DNA of 64,000 bases from Oscillospiraceae bacterium (GCA_910574935.1 CAJTCU010000002.1:124001-188000), one strand, 5' to 3'; counted from the stretch's first letter, positions 24,901 through 31,956 are shown. Program-made: numbers and translations. The notes: generated by a model from the sequence alone, not told the origin.

Positions 24901-27129
24901 CTCGGGCACGCCTGCCGCCACGGTCACGCCGGTATCAGTAGCGGAAATATCATCGAAATTGTCCGCGCTCAAAACGGCGGTATTACTGAACTTCTTGCCA
25001 TAGGCGGCATTGTTCACCAGGGCGGAAAAAGTCAGCACCTTGCTCTTGCCGGGGGCAATATCGCCCAACTCGGCGGTAAGCTGGCGGGTCTTGCTGTTGA
25101 AGGTGGTGCGTACCGGGCTGCCGTCCACGGCCACGCTGCCCTGGTTGAAAGTGACGTATTTAGGTAGTGTATCAGACATGACAACATTCCGCAGGGGAAC
25201 AGTAGCAGTGTCGGCATTGCTGGCGGTAATGGTATAAGTCAGGGTATCGCCCACCTCGGCCTTAGACTTGTCCACGGTCTTTGCAGCGGACATTTTCGCG
25301 GTGCCGTCCTCAACGGTCACGCCCTCGTCAGAGGGGACAACTGGGTCACTGTTCTCTGCACCCAGAACGGCGGTGTTCTGGAAAGCCTGCCCATACGCGG
25401 TGCTGTTGACTTTCACCTGGAAAGTGACTGCCTTTTCAGCGCCCGGGGCTATCTCCCCCAGCTCAACGGTCAGGGCGCCCTTTTCAAAACGGTAGCGCCC
25501 GCTGGCCCCGTCCACCATGACGCTGCCCTGCACAAAGTCCACGAAAGCGGGGAGGGTGTCTGTCAGGGTAGTATCTTCCAGCGGAGCGGTGGCATCCTCC
25601 GCGTTCTTGGCGGTGACGGTATAGGTCAGGGTATCGCCCACCTTGGCCTTACCCTTATCCACGGATTTTTTTGAGGTAAGCCCCGGCTTGCCGTCCTCTA
25701 CCTTGGTACTGCTGTCCGTAACGGGCACATCCTCGCTGTTATCAGCTCCCAGAATGGCAGTATTGGAAAGGGTTTCGCCGTAAGCGGTATCTTTGACGAT
25801 AGCCGCGAAAGAAACCTTTTTGCTCTTGCCGGGGGCAATATCCCCCACGTTCACGGAAAGCAGGCCGGTTTTCACGTCAAAGCTGTATCTGGTGTTTTCT
25901 CCGTCTACCAGCACGCTGCCATAGACAAAGCCTAAATGCTGGGAAAGGGTATCGCTCACGACGGCATTTCTCAAAGTGCCGGCAGCGCTCTTGTCGTTGC
26001 CGACGGTGACAGTGTAGTGGAGGGTATCGCCCACTTTCGCCTCAGCCTTATCCACTTCCTTAGAGCCGGTCATAATTGCCTGCCCCTGGCGGTAGACGTA
26101 GGTGATCTCTGTGGTGTAGCCCAGGTAGTTGCGGTTCTTAAAATCCCTGGGAGCGCGGGCGGTCTGGCCCTTTGTGGTGATGGGTTCTGCTATCTCGTTG
26201 CCCTCGCCGTCTACGAAACGCTCCACAACGGTATTAAGATTTTCCTCATTGTAATTCAGCTTGTGCCAATCGGCGGCGTTGTGCTTGACCGTGGCCTCGA
26301 TGAGCTCCCCATAGGCCCAGTAGCTTTCCGAAAGGTCTTTGTAAGGGTTCTTGACCCCCAGCGCCCGGAGTTCCTCTGCCGTGATTTTTCGGTTGCGCAG
26401 GCGGTTTATCAGGGTGACAGTCTCGGCCCGGCTGATCTCGCTTTCGGGCCGGAAAGTGCCGTCCGGGTAGCCCACGATCCAGCCAGCCTCGGCGGCGGAA
26501 TTGATATCATCGTAAGCCCAGTGGGTCTTGTTAATATCACTGAAGGGCGCGTTCTCCGCCTGGGGCAGCTCGGCAAAGGCAGCGGCCATGGCCGCGAACT
26601 CCGCCCGGGTGATAGCCGCATAGGGCTGGAACTTCCCGTCCCCGCACCAACTGAGGATGCCCGCGTTGTAGCAGACAGACAGCTTGTCATAATACCACAC
26701 GCCGGCGGGCACGTCGAAAAAAGTCTTTTCCGTCAGGTGCTGCTTGGCCTCCGGGTATACGCCGTTGTACAGCCGGGAAAAAATCGTCACGGCCTCGCAG
26801 CGGGAAAGGCTGCGGTCCCCCCGCACGGTCTTGTCCGGGTAGCCAACGATGAAGTTGATTTCTTCCTGGGAGTAGATATGGTCGGTAGTCTGGGAAAAGC
26901 TCTCAAACTCATACCCTGCGATGGCGGGCGCGTCCTTGACCCAGCTTGATTTACTGGTGGTGGGTGGGGCCAGCTCACGGCTGGTGCTTTCGTCGATATA
27001 GCGTTCGGTCAGGGCGCCGGGGCCGCCGGGGACCAAATCCTCCGCGGCAAAGGCCGGGGTGGTCATTGTCCCCATGACGGTCAGCAGGGACAGGAGCAGG
27101 GCCATAAACTTGCTGGTGATTTTCTTCAA
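21946..27129 (-). CDS. Giant SLH/DUF11-repeat surface protein
   Basis: A 1,727-residue exported adhesin-like protein. The signal peptide is residues 1-29 (MALLLSLLTVMGTMTTPAFA). SLH repeats at about 75-260 (NFIVGYPDKTVRGDRSLSR, WSYDKL-type and GWIVGYPDGTFRPESEISR) anchor it to the wall. A MucBP-like segment follows (TVVERFVDGEGNEIAEPI). Then come about ten DUF11-type Ig-like repeats of about 120 residues, each beginning with a variant of KTVDKSKAKVGDTLTYTV and ending in TNTA-like strands. A Pro/Thr stalk and one more repeat precede a C-terminal SLH-like region (IHYAMFVGYGDSDGNP). It is probably cargo that changes the host surface. Neighbouring repeats are similar enough in DNA to recombine. 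Confidence 0.9.
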   Translation of the reverse strand: MKKITSKFMALLLSLLTVMGTMTTPAFAAEDLVPGGPGALTERYIDESTSRELAPPTTSKSSWVKDAPAIAGYEFESFSQTTDHIYSQEEINFIVGYPDKTVRGDRSLSRCEAVTIFSRLYNGVYPEAKQHLTEKTFFDVPAGVWYYDKLSVCYNAGILSWCGDGKFQPYAAITRAEFAAMAAAFAELPQAENAPFSDINKTHWAYDDINSAAEAGWIVGYPDGTFRPESEISRAETVTLINRLRNRKITAEELRALGVKNPYKDLSESYWAYGELIEATVKHNAADWHKLNYNEENLNTVVERFVDGEGNEIAEPITTKGQTARAPRDFKNRNYLGYTTEITYVYRQGQAIMTGSKEVDKAEAKVGDTLHYTVTVGNDKSAAGTLRNAVVSDTLSQHLGFVYGSVLVDGENTRYSFDVKTGLLSVNVGDIAPGKSKKVSFAAIVKDTAYGETLSNTAILGADNSEDVPVTDSSTKVEDGKPGLTSKKSVDKGKAKVGDTLTYTVTAKNAEDATAPLEDTTLTDTLPAFVDFVQGSVMVDGASGRYRFEKGALTVELGEIAPGAEKAVTFQVKVNSTAYGQAFQNTAVLGAENSDPVVPSDEGVTVEDGTAKMSAAKTVDKSKAEVGDTLTYTITASNADTATVPLRNVVMSDTLPKYVTFNQGSVAVDGSPVRTTFNSKTRQLTAELGDIAPGKSKVLTFSALVNNAAYGKKFSNTAVLSADNFDDISATDTGVTVAAGVPEGSSGAKTVSKSKANVGDTLTYSIALRNASTATADWKNVKVTDTIPEHLAFVPGSVEVDGRSSNDYSYNADTRTLTLIADKIEIGKTLTYTFRVTVEDGTQGQYIVNTAKVTSPDREDMQLPDTGVEIGGGQTEPIMTKTSSVKKAKPGDTFTYTVEVKNGAKATADWKNVVLADVLPVGVELVGGTVAVDDTTTKYTLAGQVLEVQLGDLKPNESVRVTFQVKVLERAAEDIIRNVATAQGDNGKRTASDNGVEIGLGKCELSGTKTVSQTTAKVGDILTYTITAHNSDKVTSNLKDVVVTDTLSEYLTLNPNSVQVDGLPARHFFDGTARQLRVELGDIAPGQTKTVTFTAAVNSNAYGKKFGNTAVITAKNGGPVTVTTPSDVTVTDGKAEGSVSAKTVDKSKAKVGDTLTYSLAVRNASTASGPWKNVEVIDVIPEHLSFVSGSVEINGRSTNDFSYNASSRTLKLLADTVEPGQTKTFSFRVTVDEGAQGMYITNTAIVKSPDREDIQLPDTGVDIDGGKTEPSLSKSASKSEAKPGDIFTYTIKVKNGANATADWKNVTVSDVIPAGLEFLSGSVRVDGKTVSYGISGRAIEVAAGDLKPNQEAVIEFDVRVLDSAEGTTITNTAIGKGDNGDKTGTDPGVTVPEPTPTPTPTPGQPDKPVQQPSGTKTVDKTIVQPHETITYTITASNTSDKVWSGVQAVDTLDNSLMTLLNDSITIDGVKASKAVWDFDGRDLVIDLGDIQPGQSVEAVFSVEFKTDASGKAFTNHASLKSTSHRDVNVTAPEVSIMDDVTIPFTDIHYAMFVGYGDSDGNPTHKWGPDDPITLRQVCQLAYRIMTDGYRKSLGAGTKTVPDAVKTVEARFLMSLGMVSPTEYPSESIGSGPATQEQAYRILGEAFKRDFTAYIADPKAHVSRIKIASDFCAFTERDTNPDRSGLIGRTFTDVGSFAPLVAEVSNSHEYTKDSKGRETWIKLLDDEW

Positions 27130-27215
27130 ATAATTGCCTCCTTTAGTTTTTTAGTTTGATGGGTTTCGGGTGAAATGCTGGCAAGGGGGGAGCGCGGGGT
27201 TGAGGGGAGAAACGC

Positions 27216-27572
27216 TTATTCATCATTCGGCTGTCCCTGCCCTTTCACAGCTAAAATGCCGTCCAGCGTTGTGGCGGCGATATGCAGGCGTTGGGCCACG
27301 GCGATATCGTTCTTCACCGTTTCGTCCACCTGTTCCCCGCACATGACAAGCAGGCGGGAACGGCGCAGGTACTCTCTCGCCATGTCCAGGCCGTCCTTAT
27401 GCTCCTGGGGGATGGATTCATGGAGGAACGTGGGCAGGAACAGGCTGGGGCAGATGGGGGAATAGCCTGCCTCGTACACCTGCCTGCAATACAGGGCGGC
27501 GCGTTCCCGATCGGCGGTACGGTTGCCGCTCCATGCGGCGGAAATGTAAGCAATAGGGCGTTTTGCAGTCAT
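27216..27572 (-). CDS. DUF7768/DUF4406-like nucleoside-deoxyribosyltransferase-fold protein
   Basis: A 118-residue protein that begins RPIAYISAAWSGNRTADRERA and continues with YSPICPSLFLPTFL and LRRSRLLVMCGEQVDETVKNDIAVA. This layout matches the small nucleoside 2-deoxyribosyltransferase-like proteins (DUF4406/DUF7768) that are common in ICEs and phages; the biochemical role is unproven. The ATG at 27,572 has GGGAGAAAGG upstream. It is on the same strand as the giant surface protein and follows palindrome copy 9. Confidence 0.7.
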   Translation of the reverse strand: MTAKRPIAYISAAWSGNRTADRERAALYCRQVYEAGYSPICPSLFLPTFLHESIPQEHKDGLDMAREYLRRSRLLVMCGEQVDETVKNDIAVAQRLHIAATTLDGILAVKGQGQPNDE

Positions 27573-27631
27573 AAATCATTTTCCTTTCTCCCGGTTCCGG
27601 GTAAAAAAATAACGGCTGAAAGCCGTGTGTG

Positions 27632-27658
27632 AACTGCGTCCCAACTTGGGACAGATTT
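27632..27658. repeat. Dispersed ICE palindrome, copy 9
   Basis: AACTGCGTCCCAA / TTGGGACAGATTT. It marks the left edge of the plus-strand ATPase/nuclease cargo. Confidence 0.9.
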
Positions 27659-27731
27659 CCGTCTATTATACTGGATTGAAGCGAAAGTCGCACTTCTGCA
27701 CAATAAAAGCAGAGCTTCAAGGCATTTTTCC

Positions 27732-27760
27732 TTGTACTAAGCCTTCTCATGTGTTATAAT
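27732..27760 (+). promoter_or_regulatory. Sigma-A-type promoter of the ATPase/nuclease pair
   Basis: TTGTAC (27,732-27,737), 17-bp spacer, TATAAT (27,755-27,760) with a TG just upstream of the -10. This excludes the early ATG at 27,749 as a start. Confidence 0.7.
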
Positions 27761-27802
27761 ATAGTCATTTCGGGTAAACTACCTTGCAGGATGGTGAGGA
27801 GC

Positions 27803-28867
27803 ATGGCAATTCAAACTTTTGAAGCAGTTAGTTTTCTAGTCTTTAAACGGCGCAGTGTAAAAAAGCAGTTGTATGCTGCTAATGCTTCTGGTAACGCTAG
27901 AAGCAATTTCCATGTGGATTTTTGTGATGGAATCAACATTGTTATCGGAGAAAACGGTGTTGGAAAAACTTCTATGCTGCGCATGATGTACGCTGCTTGC
28001 GAATGGAGTAATGAAAAAACAGACCCTCGTAAAACAAAAAATATTCATAGCTATTTTGGTATGTCCAGCGCTGATGACCAAAGCCTAAAGAATTATGATA
28101 ATACAGAGGGATATGCCGCTTATACTGTAAAAACTGATTGCGCACATTTCGAGTGGAGTTTATCACATCACGGCTTTTTTGATTATGATAAATGGATTGA
28201 ACAGGAAATCCAGTCTGTATTTATCCCTACGACTGAAATGCTTTCTCATGCTAACGGTTTTCTTGCTCTGAATGAAAAATTCAATATGCCTTTTGATGGT
28301 ACGCAAGTGGATATTATCGTGAATGCAGAACTTCCCCCTGCCAGAAAAGTTTCTGGATTATGCCATCGGCTATTAGAAAAAATCAGCAACGTGATTGATG
28401 GCGAAGTGGTATATGAGAATGACACTTTCTATGTGAAAAAGACAAATGGAAATTTAATCGAGTTTTCGTTAGAAGCTGAAGGTTTCCGTAAGTTTGCTTT
28501 GCTTTGGAAACTCTTGCGGAATGGCCTACTTACACCAGGGAGTATACTTTTTTGGGACGAACCGGAAGCAAATATCAATCCCGAACTCATCCCCACCCTT
28601 GTAGACATCCTGTTGGAGTTACAGCGAAATGGCGTCCAGATTTTTCTTGCTACACACAGCTATAATTTAGCTCGATATTTCGATGTGTCCCATATAAGTT
28701 CAGACAAAATACGATACATTTCCCTCTACAAAGAAGATTCTGAGATTGTCCCCTACGAAGCAGAAAAATATATTGATATTAAATACAATTCTATAGAATT
28801 TGCAGGAGACAAACTATTTGATGCCATAGTTGCAAAGGCAAGCGAGGATATAGATGATGGAGAATAA
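27803..28867 (+). CDS. ABC/AAA-type ATPase, probable defence component
   Basis: A 354-residue SMC/OLD-like ATPase without a Toprim domain. Walker A is NIVIGENGVGKTSMLRMM at about residue 40. A signature-like segment is FSLEAEGFRKFALLWKLL, Walker B is GSILFWDEPEANINPEL, and the H-loop is IFLATHSYNLARYF. The ATG at 27,803 has GGTGAGG upstream; an in-frame ATG at 27,791 is the alternative. The gene is clearly more AT-rich than the ICE, runs against its neighbours and overlaps the next gene by 11-14 bp, so the two form one unit. By analogy with Septu, Gabija and similar pairs it may sense phage infection and control the partner nuclease. That is inference. Confidence 0.85.
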   Translation: MAIQTFEAVSFLVFKRRSVKKQLYAANASGNARSNFHVDFCDGINIVIGENGVGKTSMLRMMYAACEWSNEKTDPRKTKNIHSYFGMSSADDQSLKNYDNTEGYAAYTVKTDCAHFEWSLSHHGFFDYDKWIEQEIQSVFIPTTEMLSHANGFLALNEKFNMPFDGTQVDIIVNAELPPARKVSGLCHRLLEKISNVIDGEVVYENDTFYVKKTNGNLIEFSLEAEGFRKFALLWKLLRNGLLTPGSILFWDEPEANINPELIPTLVDILLELQRNGVQIFLATHSYNLARYFDVSHISSDKIRYISLYKEDSEIVPYEAEKYIDIKYNSIEFAGDKLFDAIVAKASEDIDDGE

Positions 28868-29360
28868 GCAGTTTGAAGAAAGTGGATATTGCTTTTCTTT
28901 TCCGACTGCACAAAACGCAGTCAAAGCGGACGAGAAAAACTATGCCCAGCTTTCTTCTGTTGATTTCATTGTGGAAACAGATTCATTTTTCTATTTCATC
29001 GAAGTGAAAAACGGCGATACTTCACAGTCAAGAGCAGAATCCAGAATTCAATTTCTAGACAAACTGAGAAATCAAAATTTCCCTTTCGATATGGTCAAAA
29101 AATTCTCTGATACTTTGATGGCGCGGCTGGCAATGGGAGAAACATTTTCAAAACCTATTCGATACATTTACATATTGGAGTTTTCTGCATTCGGCAGCTA
29201 CGAGAGAATGAAGTTATTTGAAAAAGTGAATGATCGGATACCTAAAGGGCTAAAAAATGAAGTCTTTACTAAAGTCAATAGCATTGACGGCTTCGACTTG
29301 CTCACGGTTGAGAAGTTCAAAAATGAATATCCAGACTTTTGTGTCGAACCGTGTTGTTAG
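28854..29360 (+). CDS. Putative PD-(D/E)XK-fold nuclease partner
   Basis: A 168-residue protein. The segment SSVDFIVETDSFFYFIEVKNGD gives Asp, then an ExK motif on the next strand, which is the core of PD-(D/E)XK nucleases. Downstream helices (LDKLRNQNFPFDMVKKFSDTL) and a strand with RYIYILEFSAF complete a plausible small nuclease fold. It lacks HNH and Toprim motifs. It starts inside the ATPase gene (ATGATGG overlap), so both are translated together. No other family is recognised. It would be the effector of a two-gene defence system, but cleavage activity cannot be shown from sequence. Confidence 0.6.
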   Translation: MMENKQFEESGYCFSFPTAQNAVKADEKNYAQLSSVDFIVETDSFFYFIEVKNGDTSQSRAESRIQFLDKLRNQNFPFDMVKKFSDTLMARLAMGETFSKPIRYIYILEFSAFGSYERMKLFEKVNDRIPKGLKNEVFTKVNSIDGFDLLTVEKFKNEYPDFCVEPCC

Positions 29361-29382
29361 AGATTTTCTCTATACTATTAGT

Positions 29383-29409
29383 TAATGCGTCCCAACTTGG
29401 GCCACATTA
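29383..29409. repeat. Dispersed ICE palindrome, copy 10
   Basis: TAATGCGTCCCAA / TTGGGCCACATTA. It overlaps the stop codon of repA and marks the right edge of the plus-strand cargo. Confidence 0.9.
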
Positions 29410-30339
29410 GCCAGAACCGTACAAGTCATGCTGTACCTCCGCTTGATAAAATTGCCCAATGGTAGCGGGCGCGTTGTAAAGGCTCGTCAGCAGATAAGCC
29501 CGGATATTGCGGACTTTGGTGGTATTCCGCCGCAAAGAGTCAAAAACGTACTGGATATGTGTTTCGTCCAGCCTGCGGAAACGTGACTGTACAACGCTCA
29601 AAGGAAATTCCTCCTTGCCAATGCGGACGGTGGGCTGGGTGGAAGTCAGGATATCGGTGATCAGGTCAGTGACACCCTCCACATCCTCACTGCCATATTC
29701 TTTCACAAGCTGGTCGTAACTGATATTTTCCATCACCTCCTTTCGACAAGCCTGCCAATCCATCCCATCGGCCAAAGGCTGGATAGATGGATTGGTCTGG
29801 TTCCTCTCAGTCTGATTCTTGTAAGTATAATTACACTCCGATTTCCCGAAGTCTGCACTTCGGTTTTCCAGAAGTCTAGACTTCTGATTTTCCGAACTCT
29901 TGACTTCGGTTTTTCCGAAGTCTGGATTTCGGGGCGGGGGAGATGGGGGGTTGCCAGTCTGTGGCGGCACTTCTCTGGTGGTGAAACGCTTGACATATAT
30001 CCTTGCAGGTCTGCCCTGGCCCTGCTTGACCCTCTGTATCAGGCCGATGCCCTTGCCGCTGTCCAGCTCTGCCAGCAGTTTGACCGCCTTATCGTTGCCA
30101 CAATTAAGGGCCTCCTTTATCTCGTCCAGAGGGTAATAGATGAACACACGGTTTTCCTCGTCATACCAGCTGTTGCGGGCGGAAAGGCCCATACGGTCGA
30201 GCATAAGGCCATAGAGCAGCTTAGCGTCGGTGGAGACGTGCTTGAACTCCGGGCCCACAATGAGCTGCCGGGGGATACGGTAGAAGCTGAATTGTTCCGA
30301 CTCCCCGCCGTAAAAATATTCAAAAGTAATGGGTTTCAT
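29407..30339 (-). CDS. repA: RepA_N-family replication initiator
   Basis: A 310-residue initiator for autonomous replication of the excised ICE. The N-terminal winged-helix domain (about 1-115) includes ITFEYFYGGESEQFSFYRIP, VSTDAKLLYGLMLDRM and DEIKEALNCGNDKAVKLL. A low-complexity centre (about 135-185) is encoded by repeats that may be the origin. The C-terminal domain (about 190-310) matches the region found with RepA_N proteins of Clostridia. I chose the ATG at 30,339 because it follows AGAGGAACC; the frame is open to 30,414 but that part lies in an attenuator hairpin. Confidence 0.9.
   Translation of the reverse strand: MKPITFEYFYGGESEQFSFYRIPRQLIVGPEFKHVSTDAKLLYGLMLDRMGLSARNSWYDEENRVFIYYPLDEIKEALNCGNDKAVKLLAELDSGKGIGLIQRVKQGQGRPARIYVKRFTTREVPPQTGNPPSPPPRNPDFGKTEVKSSENQKSRLLENRSADFGKSECNYTYKNQTERNQTNPSIQPLADGMDWQACRKEVMENISYDQLVKEYGSEDVEGVTDLITDILTSTQPTVRIGKEEFPLSVVQSRFRRLDETHIQYVFDSLRRNTTKVRNIRAYLLTSLYNAPATIGQFYQAEVQHDLYGSG
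29845..29934. repeat. Iteron-like repeats inside repA (candidate replication origin)
   Basis: Four units of about 23-24 bp, each an imperfect dyad of the form CGAAGTC-N3-ACTTCGG followed by TTTT. They encode the variable linker of RepA. In RepA_N plasmids the origin is known to lie inside the rep coding region in such a repeat block, so this is the best oriV candidate. Confidence 0.65.
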
Positions 30340-30358
30340 ATTGGTTCCTCTCAAAAGC

Positions 30359-30402
30359 AAAAAAAGGGAGTAACTCAAGTGCTCCCCACTTGAGTTACTC
30401 CC
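30359..30402 (-). terminator. Attenuator-like terminator in the repA leader
   Basis: A perfect 16-bp stem (left arm 30,366-30,381, right arm 30,387-30,402) with a 5-nt loop is followed, in the repA direction, by seven T residues. It lies about 20 bp before the repA start, so most transcripts should stop before repA unless the hairpin is prevented from forming. Confidence 0.8.
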
Positions 30403-30574
30403 TAAAAATGCCATTTATGCTTTTGCCCAAAAAGAAAGTATCCTGCTGATTGGGTATTATCGGCAAGATACTTTCTTCTCATTTTGGGGCAAACACGCTA
30501 TTCCTGGCCCAAAAGCAACATTTTCTTGTGAAAATGCTCCTTTTTTGGGTGCTATAACCGCACCGGCCGGGAGA

Positions 30575-30627
30575 GCGCCAGGTTCGCAATCTGGAGGTCG
30601 AGGGTTCGATCCCCTTCGGGTCCACCA
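30575..30627 (+). tRNA. 3' fragment of tRNA-Ala(CGC), probable att site
   Basis: The anticodon arm (CCAGG, loop TTCGCAA, TCTGG), the T arm (GAGGG, TTCGATC, CCCTT) and the 3' acceptor strand CGGGTCCACCA are intact. Position 70 is T, as required for the G3:U70 pair of tRNA-Ala. The 5' side (30,545-30,574) does not offer a matching acceptor strand or a proper D stem. A 3'-only tRNA end at an element border is the usual product of integration into a tRNA gene. The intact copy should be beyond the left edge of the window. Confidence 0.65.
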
Positions 30628-30848
30628 AAAGAGAGCCAGGCGAACCCAAGACCGACCATCACAATAGTCGGCGGGGTATTCGCTCTGGCTTGTCCATTGG
30701 ATCTGCTGATGGACAGATAGAATAAAGCCACTTGGAAAAACCAAGCGGCTTTATTTTTGGAAAATACATATCGAAAATCGATATTATCTAACAAATCACT
30801 GAAATCTATTCCGATATATGCTAGACTCTACCATAAAGGAGACTGGCT

Positions 30849-31088
30849 ATGATACGGATTCTACTGTCCACCCGGCTTGGTGAACTGAGGTGGACGCAAG
30901 CGGACCTTGCGCGTAAAACGGGCATACGGCCCAACACGATCAGCGAGTTGTACCACGAAGTAGCAACCCGCGTGAGCCTGGAGCAGCTGGACAAAATCTG
31001 CGAGGTGCTGGGCTGTGATTTGACGGAGCTGATTGTCCGTGTGCCAAATGAGCCGGGAGCGAAAACATTTTCCGGCCATAGAAAATGA
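30849..31088 (+). CDS. Small XRE-type helix-turn-helix regulator
   Basis: A 79-residue DNA-binding protein of the Cro/CI-like HTH_26 type: LGELRWTQADLARKTGIRPNTISELY is the HTH and LEQLDKICEVLGCDLTELI the following helices. The ATG follows AAAGGAGAC. It lies just outside the tRNA fragment at the start of the prophage-like region and is followed by its own terminator. It probably controls a lysogeny or element gene nearby. Confidence 0.85.
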   Translation: MIRILLSTRLGELRWTQADLARKTGIRPNTISELYHEVATRVSLEQLDKICEVLGCDLTELIVRVPNEPGAKTFSGHRK

Positions 31089-31110
31089 ATGTACAGGGGT
31101 CCCTCTCCTG

Positions 31111-31145
31111 AGAGCCTGAGTGTGTCGCTCGGGCTCTTTCTTTAT
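31111..31145 (+). terminator. Intrinsic terminator after the HTH gene
   Basis: Stem GAGCCTGAG / CTCGGGCTC with a 7-nt loop, then a T-rich run. Confidence 0.75.
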
Positions 31146-31156
31146 CTCCAAAACGA

Positions 31157-31194
31157 AAAGGCGCTGTCTCCCTAAAGAGGGACAGCGCCTTTTT
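31157..31194. terminator. Bidirectional terminator between two HTH genes
   Basis: Stem AAAGGCGCTGTC / GACAGCGCCTTTTT with flanking A and T runs; it ends at the stop codon of the minus-strand HTH gene. Confidence 0.85.
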
Positions 31195-31403
31195 CACACT
31201 TCGTCGCCGTTGGGGAATTTGAACGAGCACACAAACTCCGCGCCCAGTGCTTCCGCGATCCTATTCAGCTCAGCCGAGGAGAACTTCCCGGTTTTCATCC
31301 GTTGGCCAAATGCTTGGGACGAAGAACCCAGCCGCCGGGCCAGCTCCGCCTCACTGATGCCGGCGTAGGTGGTAGCCAGTTTGATTTTCTTTGGAATGTC
31401 CAT
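31194..31403 (-). CDS. Small XRE-type regulator
   Basis: A 69-residue helix-turn-helix protein: IKLATTYAGISEAELARRLGSSSQAFGQRM contains the HTH, and LNRIAEALGAEFVCSF the last helix and strand. The start follows a GGAGG. It is transcribed away from the strong promoter at 31,495-31,523 and may regulate it. Confidence 0.85.
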   Translation of the reverse strand: MDIPKKIKLATTYAGISEAELARRLGSSSQAFGQRMKTGKFSSAELNRIAEALGAEFVCSFKFPNGDEV

Positions 31404-31494
31404 CTTAATCCCTCCTGCTTGCTATTATAAAGGTTTACATTTCTCATGTCAAGCTTAAGATTTGATAGCAAAAGGAAAATGTTTCAACAAACCC

Positions 31495-31523
31495 TTGACA
31501 ACTGAAAGGCTATCGTTTATAAT
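31495..31523 (+). promoter_or_regulatory. Consensus sigma-A promoter
   Basis: TTGACA (31,495-31,500), 17-bp spacer, TATAAT (31,518-31,523): both boxes match consensus exactly. It drives two very small plus-strand genes. Confidence 0.9.
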
Positions 31524-31558
31524 AGACTTGCAACGAAACAGCAATGGAGTAATTAAAA

Positions 31559-31708
31559 ATGACAATCCGCGAATTGAGGCAGGCGCTCACCGAAATCGAC
31601 AATCAAAATCTAACCGTGCGGGAACTGAGGGCAATCCTTTTTGAACAGGAGGAACAAGACCGGGAACTTCACGAAAACGACCTTTTCAAACTTGCTTATG
31701 GCAAATAA
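31559..31708 (+). CDS. 49-residue phage-region protein
   Basis: A short protein, MTIRELRQALTEI... with two amphipathic helices (VRELRAILFEQEEQDREL). GGAG lies 10 nt ahead of the ATG and the consensus promoter 35 bp upstream, so expression is likely. Function is unknown. It shares the MTI start and helical character with the next small gene. Confidence 0.6.
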   Translation: MTIRELRQALTEIDNQNLTVRELRAILFEQEEQDRELHENDLFKLAYGK

Positions 31709-31791
31709 AGTGCCGAAACGCCCCGCCAGGGGCGTCCACCGAGGAACGGCCTCCCGGTGCTGAAGATGGCAGGCCAGAAAGGATAAATACC

Positions 31792-31944
31792 ATGACAATA
31801 TATGAGAAAATCACGAAAATTTGTGAGCACAAAGAGGCTTCCGAGACGGCGACTAAAATGCTCCAAAACGCGATTGAGCGTGGCCAGAGGAATTGCTATA
31901 ATGAAATAGCCGAGGCCGTGTACAGCACCTACTTTGAGAAATAG
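31792..31944 (+). CDS. 50-residue phage-region protein
   Basis: A short helical protein (YEKITKICEHKEASE, LQNAIERGQRNCYNEIAEA). It follows the 49-residue gene on the same transcript after 83 bp and has AAAGGATAAATACC before the ATG. A terminator follows at once. Function is unknown. Confidence 0.55.
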   Translation: MTIYEKITKICEHKEASETATKMLQNAIERGQRNCYNEIAEAVYSTYFEK

Positions 31945-31956
31945 CCCCGGAAAACA

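Noticed and set aside
22582-26949. Several long plus-strand frames of 300-400 codons
   Set aside because: They mirror the DUF11 repeats on the opposite strand and share no start or RBS.
27803-29360. Gabija, Septu, PARIS or an OLD-type nuclease
   Set aside because: The ATPase has no Toprim domain and the partner shows no helicase, HNH or Toprim motif; only the general ATPase-plus-effector plan is shared.
30457-30744. Minus-strand frame with a TRRGSNPRPPDCEPG-type sequence
   Set aside because: This is the well-known false translation of the antisense strand of a tRNA; the DNA is the tRNA-Ala fragment.
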